The position numbers were made by a program, and so were the translations under genes. Shown here one piece after another: positions 1-7,000 of a DNA stretch of 22,829 nt; the stretch's first letter is position 1, and the number at the start of each line of letters is the position of its first letter. The notes beneath the pieces were generated by a model. That model made no database searches, had not been told where the DNA came from, and saw only the letters and a program-made list of their open reading frames with translations. The DNA comes from Caldisericia bacterium (GTDB lineage: Bacteria; Caldisericota; Caldisericia; B22-G15), in the NCBI GenBank assembly GCA_021158845.1, contig JAGGSY010000089.1, positions 1 through 22,829 on the forward strand, given 5' to 3'.

Positions 1-1026
1 GAGTTAAAGATACCAGAGGGGGTGGTAGGTAAAGTTTTATGGGAGTTTAGATTACTTCCCGACAGATTCAAGAGCTTTGTTGATAACATTAAAATCTTGC
101 CATCACTTTTTAAACTTGGAAAATTACCTAAAATATCTATTCCAATAAGTTTCAAACTTCCAGGATTCCTTGTTCCTGTCATGGATAAGATAAATCCATA
201 TCTTCCCTCTTTCCTTCAAGGATTTAATTTCATTCTCCTAATTCTTATACTACTTCTTCTGCTCATACTTGTTTTTGTTGTAGTTAGGAGAAAGAAGAAA
301 GCGGCAATAAATGTTTCAGGAGGAGAAAATCTAATTGAGGAGGCTGAAATTAATCCTGAAGAGATTGAACCGAAGATTGTGAAACCTGAAGAGAATTTAG
401 AACTTTCCAGTGAGGAAACAGAGACGAAGGAAGAGACTAAAAGTGAAGTTGAAGAATCCTTAGAGATAAAACCTAAGGAAGAAGTTCCTCTTGAGACAAA
501 GCCTGAAGAAATCAAGCCTGAGGAGAAAGAGAAAGAAAAACAAACAATAGAGGATTTATTTGCCTTTGGTCCAGAAACAGGTGAAGTATCTTCTAAAGAA
601 ACTGAGGAGATTCTTCCCAGTGAACCTTCTCATGTTCAAAAGGAAATAATTCCCCCTTCAGTTGCACCAGAGGAGGAGTTTGATGTCTCCATTCTTAAGG
701 GTAGAGTAGTTTTGGATAGAAAAGCACTTCTTAGAATTATAGAGCTTGATCTCTTCCCGTTTTTAGAGGAAGCCTATGTAACTGAAGAAACAATAAAGGA
801 TCTCCCATTGAAGTTTAGAACATCATCAAAACTTAAATCTGTAAAATTAACCAAATTTGAAAAAAGTATGGCTGAAGATCTTGGTAAGAGGGTTGGTGGG
901 AGTCCAGAGACAGGAGAAGCTCTTGCTCTTGCTTTGAAGCTTAAAATAGATAAATGTATTGTTGGAGAAAAGTTTAATAAGAATTTTCAGAATATAAGAA
1001 TAATATCCTATGAAAACTTGAGATAA
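1..1026 (+). CDS. membrane-anchored protein with acidic linker and C-terminal PIN-like domain (5' partial)
   Basis: I do not recognise this protein as a named gene. The frame is open to the window edge, and the first start codon inside is GTG at 22, so the true start probably lies upstream. Numbering is from that GTG. Residues 1-67 are a hydrophobic/basic, proline-containing segment. Residues 68-88 form one very hydrophobic transmembrane helix followed by RRKKK. Residues 95-215 are a low-complexity Glu/Lys/Pro linker. Residues about 218-334 resemble a PIN-domain (VapC/DUF3368-like) fold: VVLD with D232, a mid-domain TEE (E255/E256), ETGEALALAL (E296, E299) where DUF3368 proteins have DxGEAxAIALA, and IVGEKFNK (E316) where they usually have a DD motif. 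The acidic site is thus partly substituted, and nuclease activity is uncertain. The basic residues after the helix suggest a cytoplasmic PIN domain. It lies 1 nt upstream of the LigB-like gene, so it is likely co-transcribed. The PIN assignment is an inference from motifs. Confidence 0.6.
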   Translation, partial: ELKIPEGVVGKVLWEFRLLPDRFKSFVDNIKILPSLFKLGKLPKISIPISFKLPGFLVPVMDKINPYLPSFLQGFNFILLILILLLLLILVFVVVRRKKKAAINVSGGENLIEEAEINPEEIEPKIVKPEENLELSSEETETKEETKSEVEESLEIKPKEEVPLETKPEEIKPEEKEKEKQTIEDLFAFGPETGEVSSKETEEILPSEPSHVQKEIIPPSVAPEEEFDVSILKGRVVLDRKALLRIIELDLFPFLEEAYVTEETIKDLPLKFRTSSKLKSVKLTKFEKSMAEDLGKRVGGSPETGEALALALKLKIDKCIVGEKFNKNFQNIRIISYENLR

Positions 1027-1027
1027 A

Positions 1028-1825
1028 ATGGCTGTTTTAATAGGTGCAATATCTCCACATCCTCCACTTCTCATACCAGAAGTTGGAGGAAGAGAAAGGG
1101 AAAAGGTAAGAAGAACTGATCTATCTCTCAAGAGGATGGCAGAGGAATTTAAAAGCTTGAATCTTGATACTATAATTATAATATCTCCACATGCTCCTTA
1201 CATTTATAATTCTATATCCATTTACTCTTCAGATGTACTGTATGGTGATTTCTCCCAATTTGGTGCTCCCCATGTCTATCTTGAGTATGAAAACGATGAA
1301 TTGATAGTTAAAGAACTTATAAAACAGGGAAGAGAAAAGGGTGTAAATTTTGTGCCTCTTTCACCAGATACTCCTCTGGATCATGCTACTATGGTCCCTC
1401 TATACTATTTAAATGAGGCAAAGATCCAATCAAAGCTTGTAGCAATGAGTCCAGAATTCACTGCTTCAAGGGAAAGATTGATAGAGATTGGGAAATTTAT
1501 AAGAGATGTCTGTGAGCAGACAGACAAAAGGATAGGATTAATTGCATCTGGTGATTTATCTCATAGACTCTCTCCCTATGGTCCCTATGGATTTACACCC
1601 AATGGCCCTCTCTTTGATAGAGAAATTGTATCTGCCATAGAAAATAAAGATCTACAAGCTCTCCTCTCCATTCCAGAAGAGGTTGTGGAAGATGCTGGGG
1701 AGTGTGGATTCAAACCAATATTAATGCTTATAGGAGCTTTACCCTTTGAGGAGTTTACCCCTGAAGTTCTTTCGTATGAGGGACCTTTTGGAGTGGGATA
1801 TATGGTGAGTATTTTTAGGAGGTAA
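1028..1825 (+). CDS. LigB-type class III extradiol dioxygenase-like protein of the AmmeMemoRadiSam group
   Basis: The 265-residue protein opens with AISPHPPLLIPEVG, the hallmark N-terminus of the LigB (PF02900) domain found in AmmeMemoRadiSam proteins. It continues with IIISPHAP, DHATMVPLYYL and IASGDLSHRL, which supply the His and acidic residues expected around a metal site. In many anaerobes this domain is fused in front of AMMECR1. Here it is a free-standing protein with the AMMECR1 gene starting 5 nt after its stop. The substrate is unknown: family members are linked to radical SAM chemistry and redox functions rather than proven aromatic ring cleavage. ATG at 1028 directly follows the preceding TAA, with only a weak purine-rich region upstream, so translation is probably coupled to the membrane PIN-like gene. 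Family confidence is high, function is unknown. Confidence 0.85.
   Translation: MAVLIGAISPHPPLLIPEVGGREREKVRRTDLSLKRMAEEFKSLNLDTIIIISPHAPYIYNSISIYSSDVLYGDFSQFGAPHVYLEYENDELIVKELIKQGREKGVNFVPLSPDTPLDHATMVPLYYLNEAKIQSKLVAMSPEFTASRERLIEIGKFIRDVCEQTDKRIGLIASGDLSHRLSPYGPYGFTPNGPLFDREIVSAIENKDLQALLSIPEEVVEDAGECGFKPILMLIGALPFEEFTPEVLSYEGPFGVGYMVSIFRR
1817..1822 (+). promoter_or_regulatory. Shine-Dalgarno AGGAGG of the AMMECR1 gene
   Basis: A perfect AGGAGG lies 8 nt before ATG 1831 and overlaps the last codons of the upstream dioxygenase-like gene (…AGG AGG TAA). It fixes the AMMECR1 start and shows that this is an independent gene rather than a broken fusion. Confidence 0.85.
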
Positions 1826-1830
1826 TTTAT

Positions 1831-2343
1831 ATGCATCCATTGGTAAAACTTGCCAAAGAGGCGATAGAGAAATTTATAATAGATGGTGTTATTATAGATC
1901 CCCCAGATGAACTATTGAAGGATTACAAAAATGTAAGGAAAGGGGTTTTTGTTACATTGCACAAAGGGAAGGAACTCAGAGGGTGTATAGGTACATACCT
2001 TCCAACTAAAAGGAATATTCTTGAGGAGATTATTTATAATGCAATCTCTGCAGCTACACAAGATCCACGTTTTCCACCGGTAAGTCCAGAAGAGTTAAAA
2101 TATATAACTTACTCTGTAGATGTCCTTGAGCCTCCTGAACCTGTAAGGGATATAAAGGAACTTGATCCAAAAAAATTTGGTGTTATAGTTTCAAAGGGTT
2201 TCAGGAGAGGTTTACTTCTTCCAGATATTGAGGGTGTGGACACTGTAGAGGAACAGCTTCGTATTGCTAAACTAAAGGCAGGAATATCTCCCTATGACGA
2301 TGATGTTGATATATATAAATTTAGAGTGACCAGATATTACTGA
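1831..2343 (+). CDS. AMMECR1-domain protein (AmmeMemoRadiSam system protein A, C-terminal part)
   Basis: This 170-residue protein matches the AMMECR1 family over its whole length. GVFVTLHKGKELRGCIGTY (about residues 38-56) contains the invariant LRGCIG motif. It is followed by SAATQDPRFPPVSPEEL and by YSVDVLEPPEPV. A perfect AGGAGG precedes the ATG. The biochemical role of AMMECR1 proteins in bacteria is not established; they co-occur with Memo/LigB-type and PflA-like radical SAM proteins. It is the last gene of the plus-strand group. Its stop is only 5 nt from the stop of recO on the other strand, and I see no hairpin terminator in between, so transcripts probably run into each other. Confidence 0.9.
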   Translation: MHPLVKLAKEAIEKFIIDGVIIDPPDELLKDYKNVRKGVFVTLHKGKELRGCIGTYLPTKRNILEEIIYNAISAATQDPRFPPVSPEELKYITYSVDVLEPPEPVRDIKELDPKKFGVIVSKGFRRGLLLPDIEGVDTVEEQLRIAKLKAGISPYDDDVDIYKFRVTRYY

Positions 2344-2348
2344 AGTTT

Positions 2349-3068
2349 TTATATAAATTCAAAGTCCATTATATCAATACTAAATTTGTTCTTATATGCC
2401 GAGAAAAGAATTTTAAACAATTCCTTGTAATTTTTGTCGTGTATTCCCTCCATCTTGGCAAAATTTCCTTCAAGTAAAAATTTAAGTGCAATCCATGTTT
2501 CTTTCTCTATTTTTTCTGATGATTGTGATACACAATTTTTGCACACAAAGCCTACCTCTTTTTTATCAAAGAATGAAGGTGGATTAAGTTTAGTTCCGCA
2601 TTTTACACATCTATCCAGAGGAAACAAAACTCCTTCAAGAAGAATAAGTTTTAAAAGAAAATAATAGTAGTAATCTTTCAATCTATCTGTATCTTTCATG
2701 GCTTTTAAAACTGAAATAAGAAGATGGAATATTTTTTCTGAATCGTTATTTTGTGCTTGAGTTCTGTCTATCAATTTCAGCATTTCCATTGCAATAAAAG
2801 ACTTTTCCACATCTCTTTTTATACTGATAAATGTATCTATGACTTTACTCTCTGTAATGTAGAAATAATCTCCCCTTTTGTAAAGTTTTGTTTTAATAAG
2901 ATTCATAGTTTCAAGGAGACTACCCCATCTAGTATTAATCTTTAATCCCCCTTTAGCCCTTGCAACAATTTTACCTAAATCTTTGGAGAACAACACTACA
3001 AAAAGATCCTTCTCTTTGTAGGGAAGTCTTCTGATTATTACACACTCTGTTTTGATATTATTGTTCAA
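2349..3068 (-). CDS. recO: DNA repair protein RecO
   Basis: RecO mediates annealing and loading of RecA with RecR (RecF pathway). The 239-residue protein begins with the RecO OB-fold pattern: ECVIIRRLPYKEKDLFVVLF, then GKIVARAKGGLK. It has the C-terminal zinc-binding module CVKCGTKLN … CKNC near residues 155-180. The start is TTG at 3068, overlapping the deoC stop by 4 nt (TTGA). No ATG or GTG follows before the conserved domain, so this start is the best choice. It is the last gene of the long minus-strand operon. RecO ends the corresponding cdd-era-recO run in Bacillota, but era is absent here. Identification is secure despite the family's usual low sequence conservation. Confidence 0.88.
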   Translation of the reverse strand: MNNNIKTECVIIRRLPYKEKDLFVVLFSKDLGKIVARAKGGLKINTRWGSLLETMNLIKTKLYKRGDYFYITESKVIDTFISIKRDVEKSFIAMEMLKLIDRTQAQNNDSEKIFHLLISVLKAMKDTDRLKDYYYYFLLKLILLEGVLFPLDRCVKCGTKLNPPSFFDKKEVGFVCKNCVSQSSEKIEKETWIALKFLLEGNFAKMEGIHDKNYKELFKILFSAYKNKFSIDIMDFEFI

Positions 3069-3718
3069 CCTTCCATTATCCTGACTGATGAGGATGCACC
3101 AATTCTGTTTGCTCCTGCATTTATCATTTCAACTGCTTTTTCAAATGTTCTTATTCCACCAGCTGCCTTAACTCCAACATCATCACCAACAATTGACCTC
3201 ATGAGTCTCACATCCTCTACTGTGGCTCCTCCTTGTTTTGAAAACCCTGTTGAAGTTTTAACAAAATCAGCACCAGCTGCCTTTGAAATACTGCAAGCAA
3301 TTATCTTCTCCTCATATGTCAAAACTGGCGCTTCTATTATAACCTTAAGGACTTTTTCCTTTGCCACAGATTTCACTGATCTAATTTCATTGTATATATA
3401 GGCATAATCCTTTGATTTTAGAACTCCTATATTTATAACCATGTCTATTTCATCAGCACCATTTAATATAGCATCTTTGGTTTCATATACCTTGGCATTT
3501 ATTGAATCTGCTCCAAGAGGAAATCCAATGACAGTGGCAACTTTTATATCAGTATCCTTTAAAAGTTCTTTTGCCATTTTTACAAAGGAGGGATTTATGC
3601 ACACAGCATAAAAATGGTATTTTTTGGCTTCCTCACAGATCTTCTTTATATCGTTGTATGTAGCCTCTGGTTTTAGAAGAGTGTGATCTATAAGTTTAGC
3701 AATCTCTTCTCTTGTCAT
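3065..3718 (-). CDS. deoC: deoxyribose-phosphate aldolase
   Basis: DeoC cleaves 2-deoxyribose 5-phosphate to glyceraldehyde 3-phosphate and acetaldehyde, ending deoxynucleoside catabolism. The 217-residue length is normal. Visible residues: the Schiff-base lysine in DFVKTSTGF (K154), the second catalytic lysine in VKAAGGIR (K184) and the proton-relay aspartate in EIDMVINIG (D92). The N-terminal IDHTLLKPEAT is also typical. One oddity is IIEAPVLTYEE, where the common form is IIETxLLTDEE. The ATG follows the tpiA stop by 2 nt, and its AAAGGGG Shine-Dalgarno lies in the last tpiA codons. Together with cdd and tpiA it forms a coherent salvage block: cytidine deamination, deoxyribose-P cleavage, and triose-P isomerisation of the product. 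Confidence 0.95.
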   Translation of the reverse strand: MTREEIAKLIDHTLLKPEATYNDIKKICEEAKKYHFYAVCINPSFVKMAKELLKDTDIKVATVIGFPLGADSINAKVYETKDAILNGADEIDMVINIGVLKSKDYAYIYNEIRSVKSVAKEKVLKVIIEAPVLTYEEKIIACSISKAAGADFVKTSTGFSKQGGATVEDVRLMRSIVGDDVGVKAAGGIRTFEKAVEMINAGANRIGASSSVRIMEG

Positions 3719-3720
3719 TT

Positions 3721-4491
3721 TTAAGACCCCTTTACCTCATTGAATATCTCTATTATTTTTGAGAATGAATCTGCCTTTAGTGAAGCTCCTCCTACCAGAA
3801 ATCCATCTATCTCTTCTTCTCCTGCAAGTTCCTCTGCGTTTTCAGGTTTAACACTTCCCCCATAGACAATCCTTACCTCATCCATAAAATCCTTAGATGC
3901 ATATTTTCCTATCAGTTCTCTTATAAATCTATGCATTTCTCTAACTTCCTTTGGCGAAGCGTTAGCCCCAGTGCCTATTGCCCAAACAGGTTCATAAGCT
4001 ATCACAATATCCTTCAGTGAATTTAAAGGAATTCTCTTTAAATCAGATTTAAATTGTCTCTCTATAACTTCCTTCTCCAACCCTTTCTTTCTTTCTTCGA
4101 GGGTCTCTCCGATGCAGAGTACAGGATTCAATCCATGTTTTACCGCAGATATAATCTTTTTGTTTATCATTTCGTCTGTTTCTCCAAAATACTTCCTTCT
4201 CTCAGAGTGTCCTATTATTACATAACTTACTCCAGCATCTTTGAGCATCCTTGGTGAGATTTCACCTGTATATGCTCCAAATTCCTCCCAGTGCATATTC
4301 TGTGCACCAAGATAGATGTGAGGAAGGTCAATCAACTCTTTCAATGGATAAAGCAGGGTAAATGGAGGAAAAATAACGATATCACTTCCCCTTAAAAGTG
4401 CCACTGATTCACTCAATTTCTCTACAGTTTCAACACCATCCTTTAAAGTTTTGTGCATCTTCCAGTTGCCACCAATCCAGCCTTTACGCAT
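3721..4491 (-). CDS. tpiA: triosephosphate isomerase
   Basis: TpiA interconverts glyceraldehyde 3-phosphate and dihydroxyacetone phosphate. All three catalytic residues are present: K11 in GGNWKMHK, H95 in YVIIGHSERR and E167 in IAYEPVWAIGTG. The phosphate-binding VYGGSVKPENA and DGFLVGGASL segments are also there. Length is 256 residues, standard. ATG 4491 abuts the cdd stop with no intervening base (TAGATG), and the AGGAGG ribosome site is made from the cdd C-terminal Gly-Gly codons. It is unusual to find tpiA here rather than in a gapA-pgk-tpiA cluster. Its place beside deoC suggests it handles the glyceraldehyde 3-phosphate that DeoC releases, as well as glycolysis. Confidence 0.97.
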   Translation of the reverse strand: MRKGWIGGNWKMHKTLKDGVETVEKLSESVALLRGSDIVIFPPFTLLYPLKELIDLPHIYLGAQNMHWEEFGAYTGEISPRMLKDAGVSYVIIGHSERRKYFGETDEMINKKIISAVKHGLNPVLCIGETLEERKKGLEKEVIERQFKSDLKRIPLNSLKDIVIAYEPVWAIGTGANASPKEVREMHRFIRELIGKYASKDFMDEVRIVYGGSVKPENAEELAGEEEIDGFLVGGASLKADSFSKIIEIFNEVKGS

Positions 4492-4905
4492 CTAATTACC
4501 TCCTGATTTTAATAAGTCTTTAGGTCCAAAAGGATATGGGAACAGATCTTTAAGAATCTTAACTTCGTATCTATCTTTATTTGCTGAGATTATTTTCATA
4601 TCTGGAGAAAATTCATACATTACCTGTCTGCAAAGTGCGCAGGGAAAGGTTAAGTTCTCTGTTTCAACATATACAGCTATAGCTTCAAATTCTCTTTCTC
4701 CTTCAGAAACTGCCTTAAACACGGCTACCCTCTCTGCACACACAGTTGCTCCATAGCTTGCGTTCTCCACATTACACCCAGTATATATTTTACCAGACTT
4801 TGTAAGAAGTGCAGCTCCAACTTTAAATTTTGAATAAGGAGCGTATGCTAACTTCCTTGCCTCTTTAGCTTCCTCTATTAGAAGTTTTATCCTTTCCTTC
4901 TTCAT
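4492..4905 (-). CDS. cdd: cytidine deaminase (short tetrameric type)
   Basis: Cdd deaminates cytidine and deoxycytidine to uridine and deoxyuridine. The 137-residue protein is the short homotetrameric form with three zinc cysteines: C56 in the TVCAERVA (CAE) motif with catalytic E58, and C89/C92 in FPCALCRQV. The substrate-binding AYAPYSKFKVGAAL and GCNVENASYG segments are intact. The start overlaps the end of the CorC-like gene by 41 nt and is preceded by AAGGAAAAGGG. In Bacillota cdd commonly lies between dgkA and era, so its position here looks ancestral. What follows is changed: tpiA and deoC occupy the place of era. Confidence 0.96.
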   Translation of the reverse strand: MKKERIKLLIEEAKEARKLAYAPYSKFKVGAALLTKSGKIYTGCNVENASYGATVCAERVAVFKAVSEGEREFEAIAVYVETENLTFPCALCRQVMYEFSPDMKIISANKDRYEVKILKDLFPYPFGPKDLLKSGGN

Positions 4906-6163
4906 TTCCCTTTTCCTTCTCTATCTTTATCTTCATTATTCTGTTTCCTCTTACATCTATGGCAGTAAACTTTAATGAATTGTAGGTTACACTCTCTCCA
5001 TTCTGAGGTATATGGCCTATAAGATCAAGGAAGAGACCACTCAATGTTTCATATTCCTCCTTTGGCAACTTCTCATTTATAACCTTTTCCACATCCTCAA
5101 TAGGTATCTTTGCGTCAAATACATATGTATCTGGTCCTATTTTTCTATACAGCACCTCTTCTATATCATACTCATCCTGAATTTCTCCCACTATTTCTTC
5201 TATAATATCTTCCATGGTAACCAAGCCCTCCACTCCTCCAAATTCATCTATCACTATAGCCATCTGTATCTTCTTTTTTCTCATCTCCCTAAAAAGTTCT
5301 CCAATTTTTTTGGTATCGGGAACAAAAGCGGGTTTATGAAGATGATCTCCAATTCCATTATCACCTTTGAGAACAATCTTAAGAAAGTCTTTCACATGAA
5401 GTATTCCAACAATGTTGTCTATGGATCCATTGTATATTGGTATTCTTGAGTAGCCTGTCTTTGCGAAGCACTCTGCTATCTCCTCTTTAGTGGCGTTAAG
5501 TGGTAAAGCCACCATATCCACCCTTGGAGTCATAACTTCATATACAGGTTTATCCTGAAGTTCAAATACACCTTCTATCATCTCTTTTTCATACTCATCA
5601 ATGGTTCCCTTTTCTCTACTTAAAGAGAGTAAAATTCTAAACTCTTCTTCTCCAACAGTAACGCTTTTCTTCAGTTTTTTTCCAAAAATCATCATAATAC
5701 CATCGTTTATCTTACTAAGAATGAAGGAGAAGGGATAAAGTACATAAGAGAAGAAGGTATACAATGGGTAAAGCTTTATTGACAGAGACTCTGGATAGTA
5801 AGAGGCAAGTGTCTTTGGAATCATCTCCCCAAAAAGAACGATAATTAAAGTCATTATTAGGGAGGAATAAAGGTATCCTCTCTCTTTGAATAAATTTATG
5901 AATAGAACTGTTGATAAGGAAGCAGCAAATATGTTAACAAAATTATTACCAACAATTATAGTACTTATTAGTTTCTCTGGTTTGTCTCTTAATTTTAGAA
6001 TTTTCTTTGCCTTTTCGTTACCCTCATCCATTAACTTTCTCAGCTTTATCTCCGAACTTCCTATAAAAGCAACTTCTGATGCAGAAAAGATGGATGAGAG
6101 CAACACTAAAAGTAAAATTTCAATTCCAGATAAAAGTGTACTCGAGCCGTCCAAGCCTTTCAC
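4865..6163 (-). CDS. CorC/HlyC-family CBS-domain membrane protein (DUF21)
   Basis: The 432-residue protein has the three domains of the CorC/HlyC (CNNM-related) family. Residues about 10-190 are a DUF21 transmembrane region beginning with a hydrophobic helix, then FSASEVAFIGSS. Residues about 205-335 are a CBS pair with VMTPRVDMVALP, GYSRIPIYNG, IVGILHVKD and the conserved VIDEFGGVEGLVTMEDI. Residues about 345-425 are a CorC/HlyC C-terminal domain with YVFDAKIPIEDV, TLSGLFLDLIGHIPQNGE and RIMKIKIEK. Family members are proposed Mg2+ transporters or efflux regulators; 'hemolysin' is a legacy name. The start is probably GTG 6163, overlapping dgkA by 4 nt (GTGA) behind AAGGAGAG; TTG three codons on is an alternative. 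Its place between dgkA and cdd matches related anaerobe clusters only in part, and the transported ion is not shown by the sequence. Confidence 0.9.
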   Translation of the reverse strand: MKGLDGSSTLLSGIEILLLVLLSSIFSASEVAFIGSSEIKLRKLMDEGNEKAKKILKLRDKPEKLISTIIVGNNFVNIFAASLSTVLFINLFKERGYLYSSLIMTLIIVLFGEMIPKTLASYYPESLSIKLYPLYTFFSYVLYPFSFILSKINDGIMMIFGKKLKKSVTVGEEEFRILLSLSREKGTIDEYEKEMIEGVFELQDKPVYEVMTPRVDMVALPLNATKEEIAECFAKTGYSRIPIYNGSIDNIVGILHVKDFLKIVLKGDNGIGDHLHKPAFVPDTKKIGELFREMRKKKIQMAIVIDEFGGVEGLVTMEDIIEEIVGEIQDEYDIEEVLYRKIGPDTYVFDAKIPIEDVEKVINEKLPKEEYETLSGLFLDLIGHIPQNGESVTYNSLKFTAIDVRGNRIMKIKIEKEKGNEEGKDKTSNRGS

Positions 6164-6609
6164 CTCTCCTTTCTTTCACTCTTAATTATATCATCATTTT
6201 TTATTATTGCAGGGATGACTATTATTAGAAGAGAGATAACAATTGAAGGAATCGTGAGTCTGTTAATGTACGGAAGAAATACAACCAATCCCACTATAAC
6301 TGAGAATATGGCAGATAGAAGAACTTCAGCAGCAGAAATTTCCTTTGAATTCTTAATCCATAGATCCTTACTTTTAGTAATTCTATCTCCCAATATCTCT
6401 ATTGAGGTATTTATAAGCTCAGATATCAGAACAAAAACTATGGATAGGATTACAAAGAGCATATGCTCAGGTGGAATTCTAAACTTAATGGAAAAGTATA
6501 TAGCAAGAATAGCAAAAGAAACCTGAATCCTAAAGTTCCTCTGACTTTTATATGTTACCCACAATCCTCTAAAGGCAGATAGAAAACTCTGAAGTATGCT
6601 ACGATTCAT
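6160..6609 (-). CDS. dgkA: DgkA-family diacylglycerol/undecaprenol kinase
   Basis: This small integral membrane kinase phosphorylates undecaprenol (the Gram-positive-type activity) or diacylglycerol. The 149-residue protein has SFLSAFRGLWVTYKSQRNFRIQ at the N-terminus, three to four hydrophobic helices, and the family signature SELINTSIEIL followed by the spaced D…KD and EISAAEVLLSA segments. The pattern normally reads E-x-N-T-A-I-E…VD…KD…AGAAVL, so one or two positions differ. A C-terminal helix pair (about residues 108-140) is longer than in the shortest homologues. It overlaps ybeY by 11 nt and the CorC-like gene by 4 nt. The ybeY-dgkA-cdd order is the Bacillota one, which supports the identity. 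Substrate preference cannot be read from the sequence. Confidence 0.88.
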   Translation of the reverse strand: MNRSILQSFLSAFRGLWVTYKSQRNFRIQVSFAILAIYFSIKFRIPPEHMLFVILSIVFVLISELINTSIEILGDRITKSKDLWIKNSKEISAAEVLLSAIFSVIVGLVVFLPYINRLTIPSIVISLLIIVIPAIIKNDDIIKSERKER

Positions 6610-7000
6610 TGCTTATCTTCTCCAAATAGTAACTCTCCTTCTTCTCCATTATTTCTTTCTCCTCTTTCTCTATATGGTCATATCCCAATAGATGTAGAAG
6701 TCCATGAATGTAAAGTTTCAAAAAGTTCTCACCCTTTGTTTCTACATGATACCTGGATATTATAATTTCTCCAAAAAGCAAAGGATAGGCTTCATATAAG
6801 AAAGAAAGCACATTGGTAGATCTATCTATGTTTCTGTATCTTTTGTTCAACTCTCTTAAAAGTTCTCTTTCAGCGTACACCAAAGATATTAAATAGTCCG
6901 AAATTCCCTCCTCTCTCATTATCTTCCTGGTGATCTGTCTTATTTTATCCTTCTTTACTGGTATCTTTCCCTTTCTCTCTAAAATCTCCACTTTTTTCAT
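6599..7000 (-). CDS. ybeY: endoribonuclease YbeY (rRNA maturation factor)
   Basis: YbeY is a zinc-dependent single-strand endoribonuclease involved in 16S rRNA 3'-end maturation and ribosome quality control. The 133-residue protein carries the metal motif HGLLHLLGYDH (H99, H103, H109), an RNIDRSTNVLSF segment before it (usual RxxDxpTDVLSFP, with N replacing the common D), and the preceding GEIIIS strand (usual GDIvIs). The length is slightly short for the family. It overlaps the 3' end of the HD hydrolase gene by 56 nt, an unusually long overlap, so its first residues are constrained by two reading frames. ATG 7000 is preceded by AAAGGAT. Placement between pgpH/phoH and dgkA is the conserved order. 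Confidence 0.93.
   Translation of the reverse strand: MKKVEILERKGKIPVKKDKIRQITRKIMREEGISDYLISLVYAERELLRELNKRYRNIDRSTNVLSFLYEAYPLLFGEIIISRYHVETKGENFLKLYIHGLLHLLGYDHIEKEEKEIMEKKESYYLEKISNES

Noticed and set aside
216..515. A 99-codon minus-strand frame opposite the acidic linker of the first gene
   Set aside because: It is the Ser/Phe-rich shadow of the Glu/Lys repeats, with no ribosome site or family resemblance.
2338..2355. Terminator between the convergent AMMECR1 gene and recO
   Set aside because: Only 5 nt lie between the stop codons; the surrounding bases form no stable hairpin.
5012..5449. A 145-codon plus-strand frame antisense to the CorC-like gene
   Set aside because: The opposite strand encodes conserved CBS-domain motifs; the frame is Phe/Tyr/His-rich low-quality sequence.
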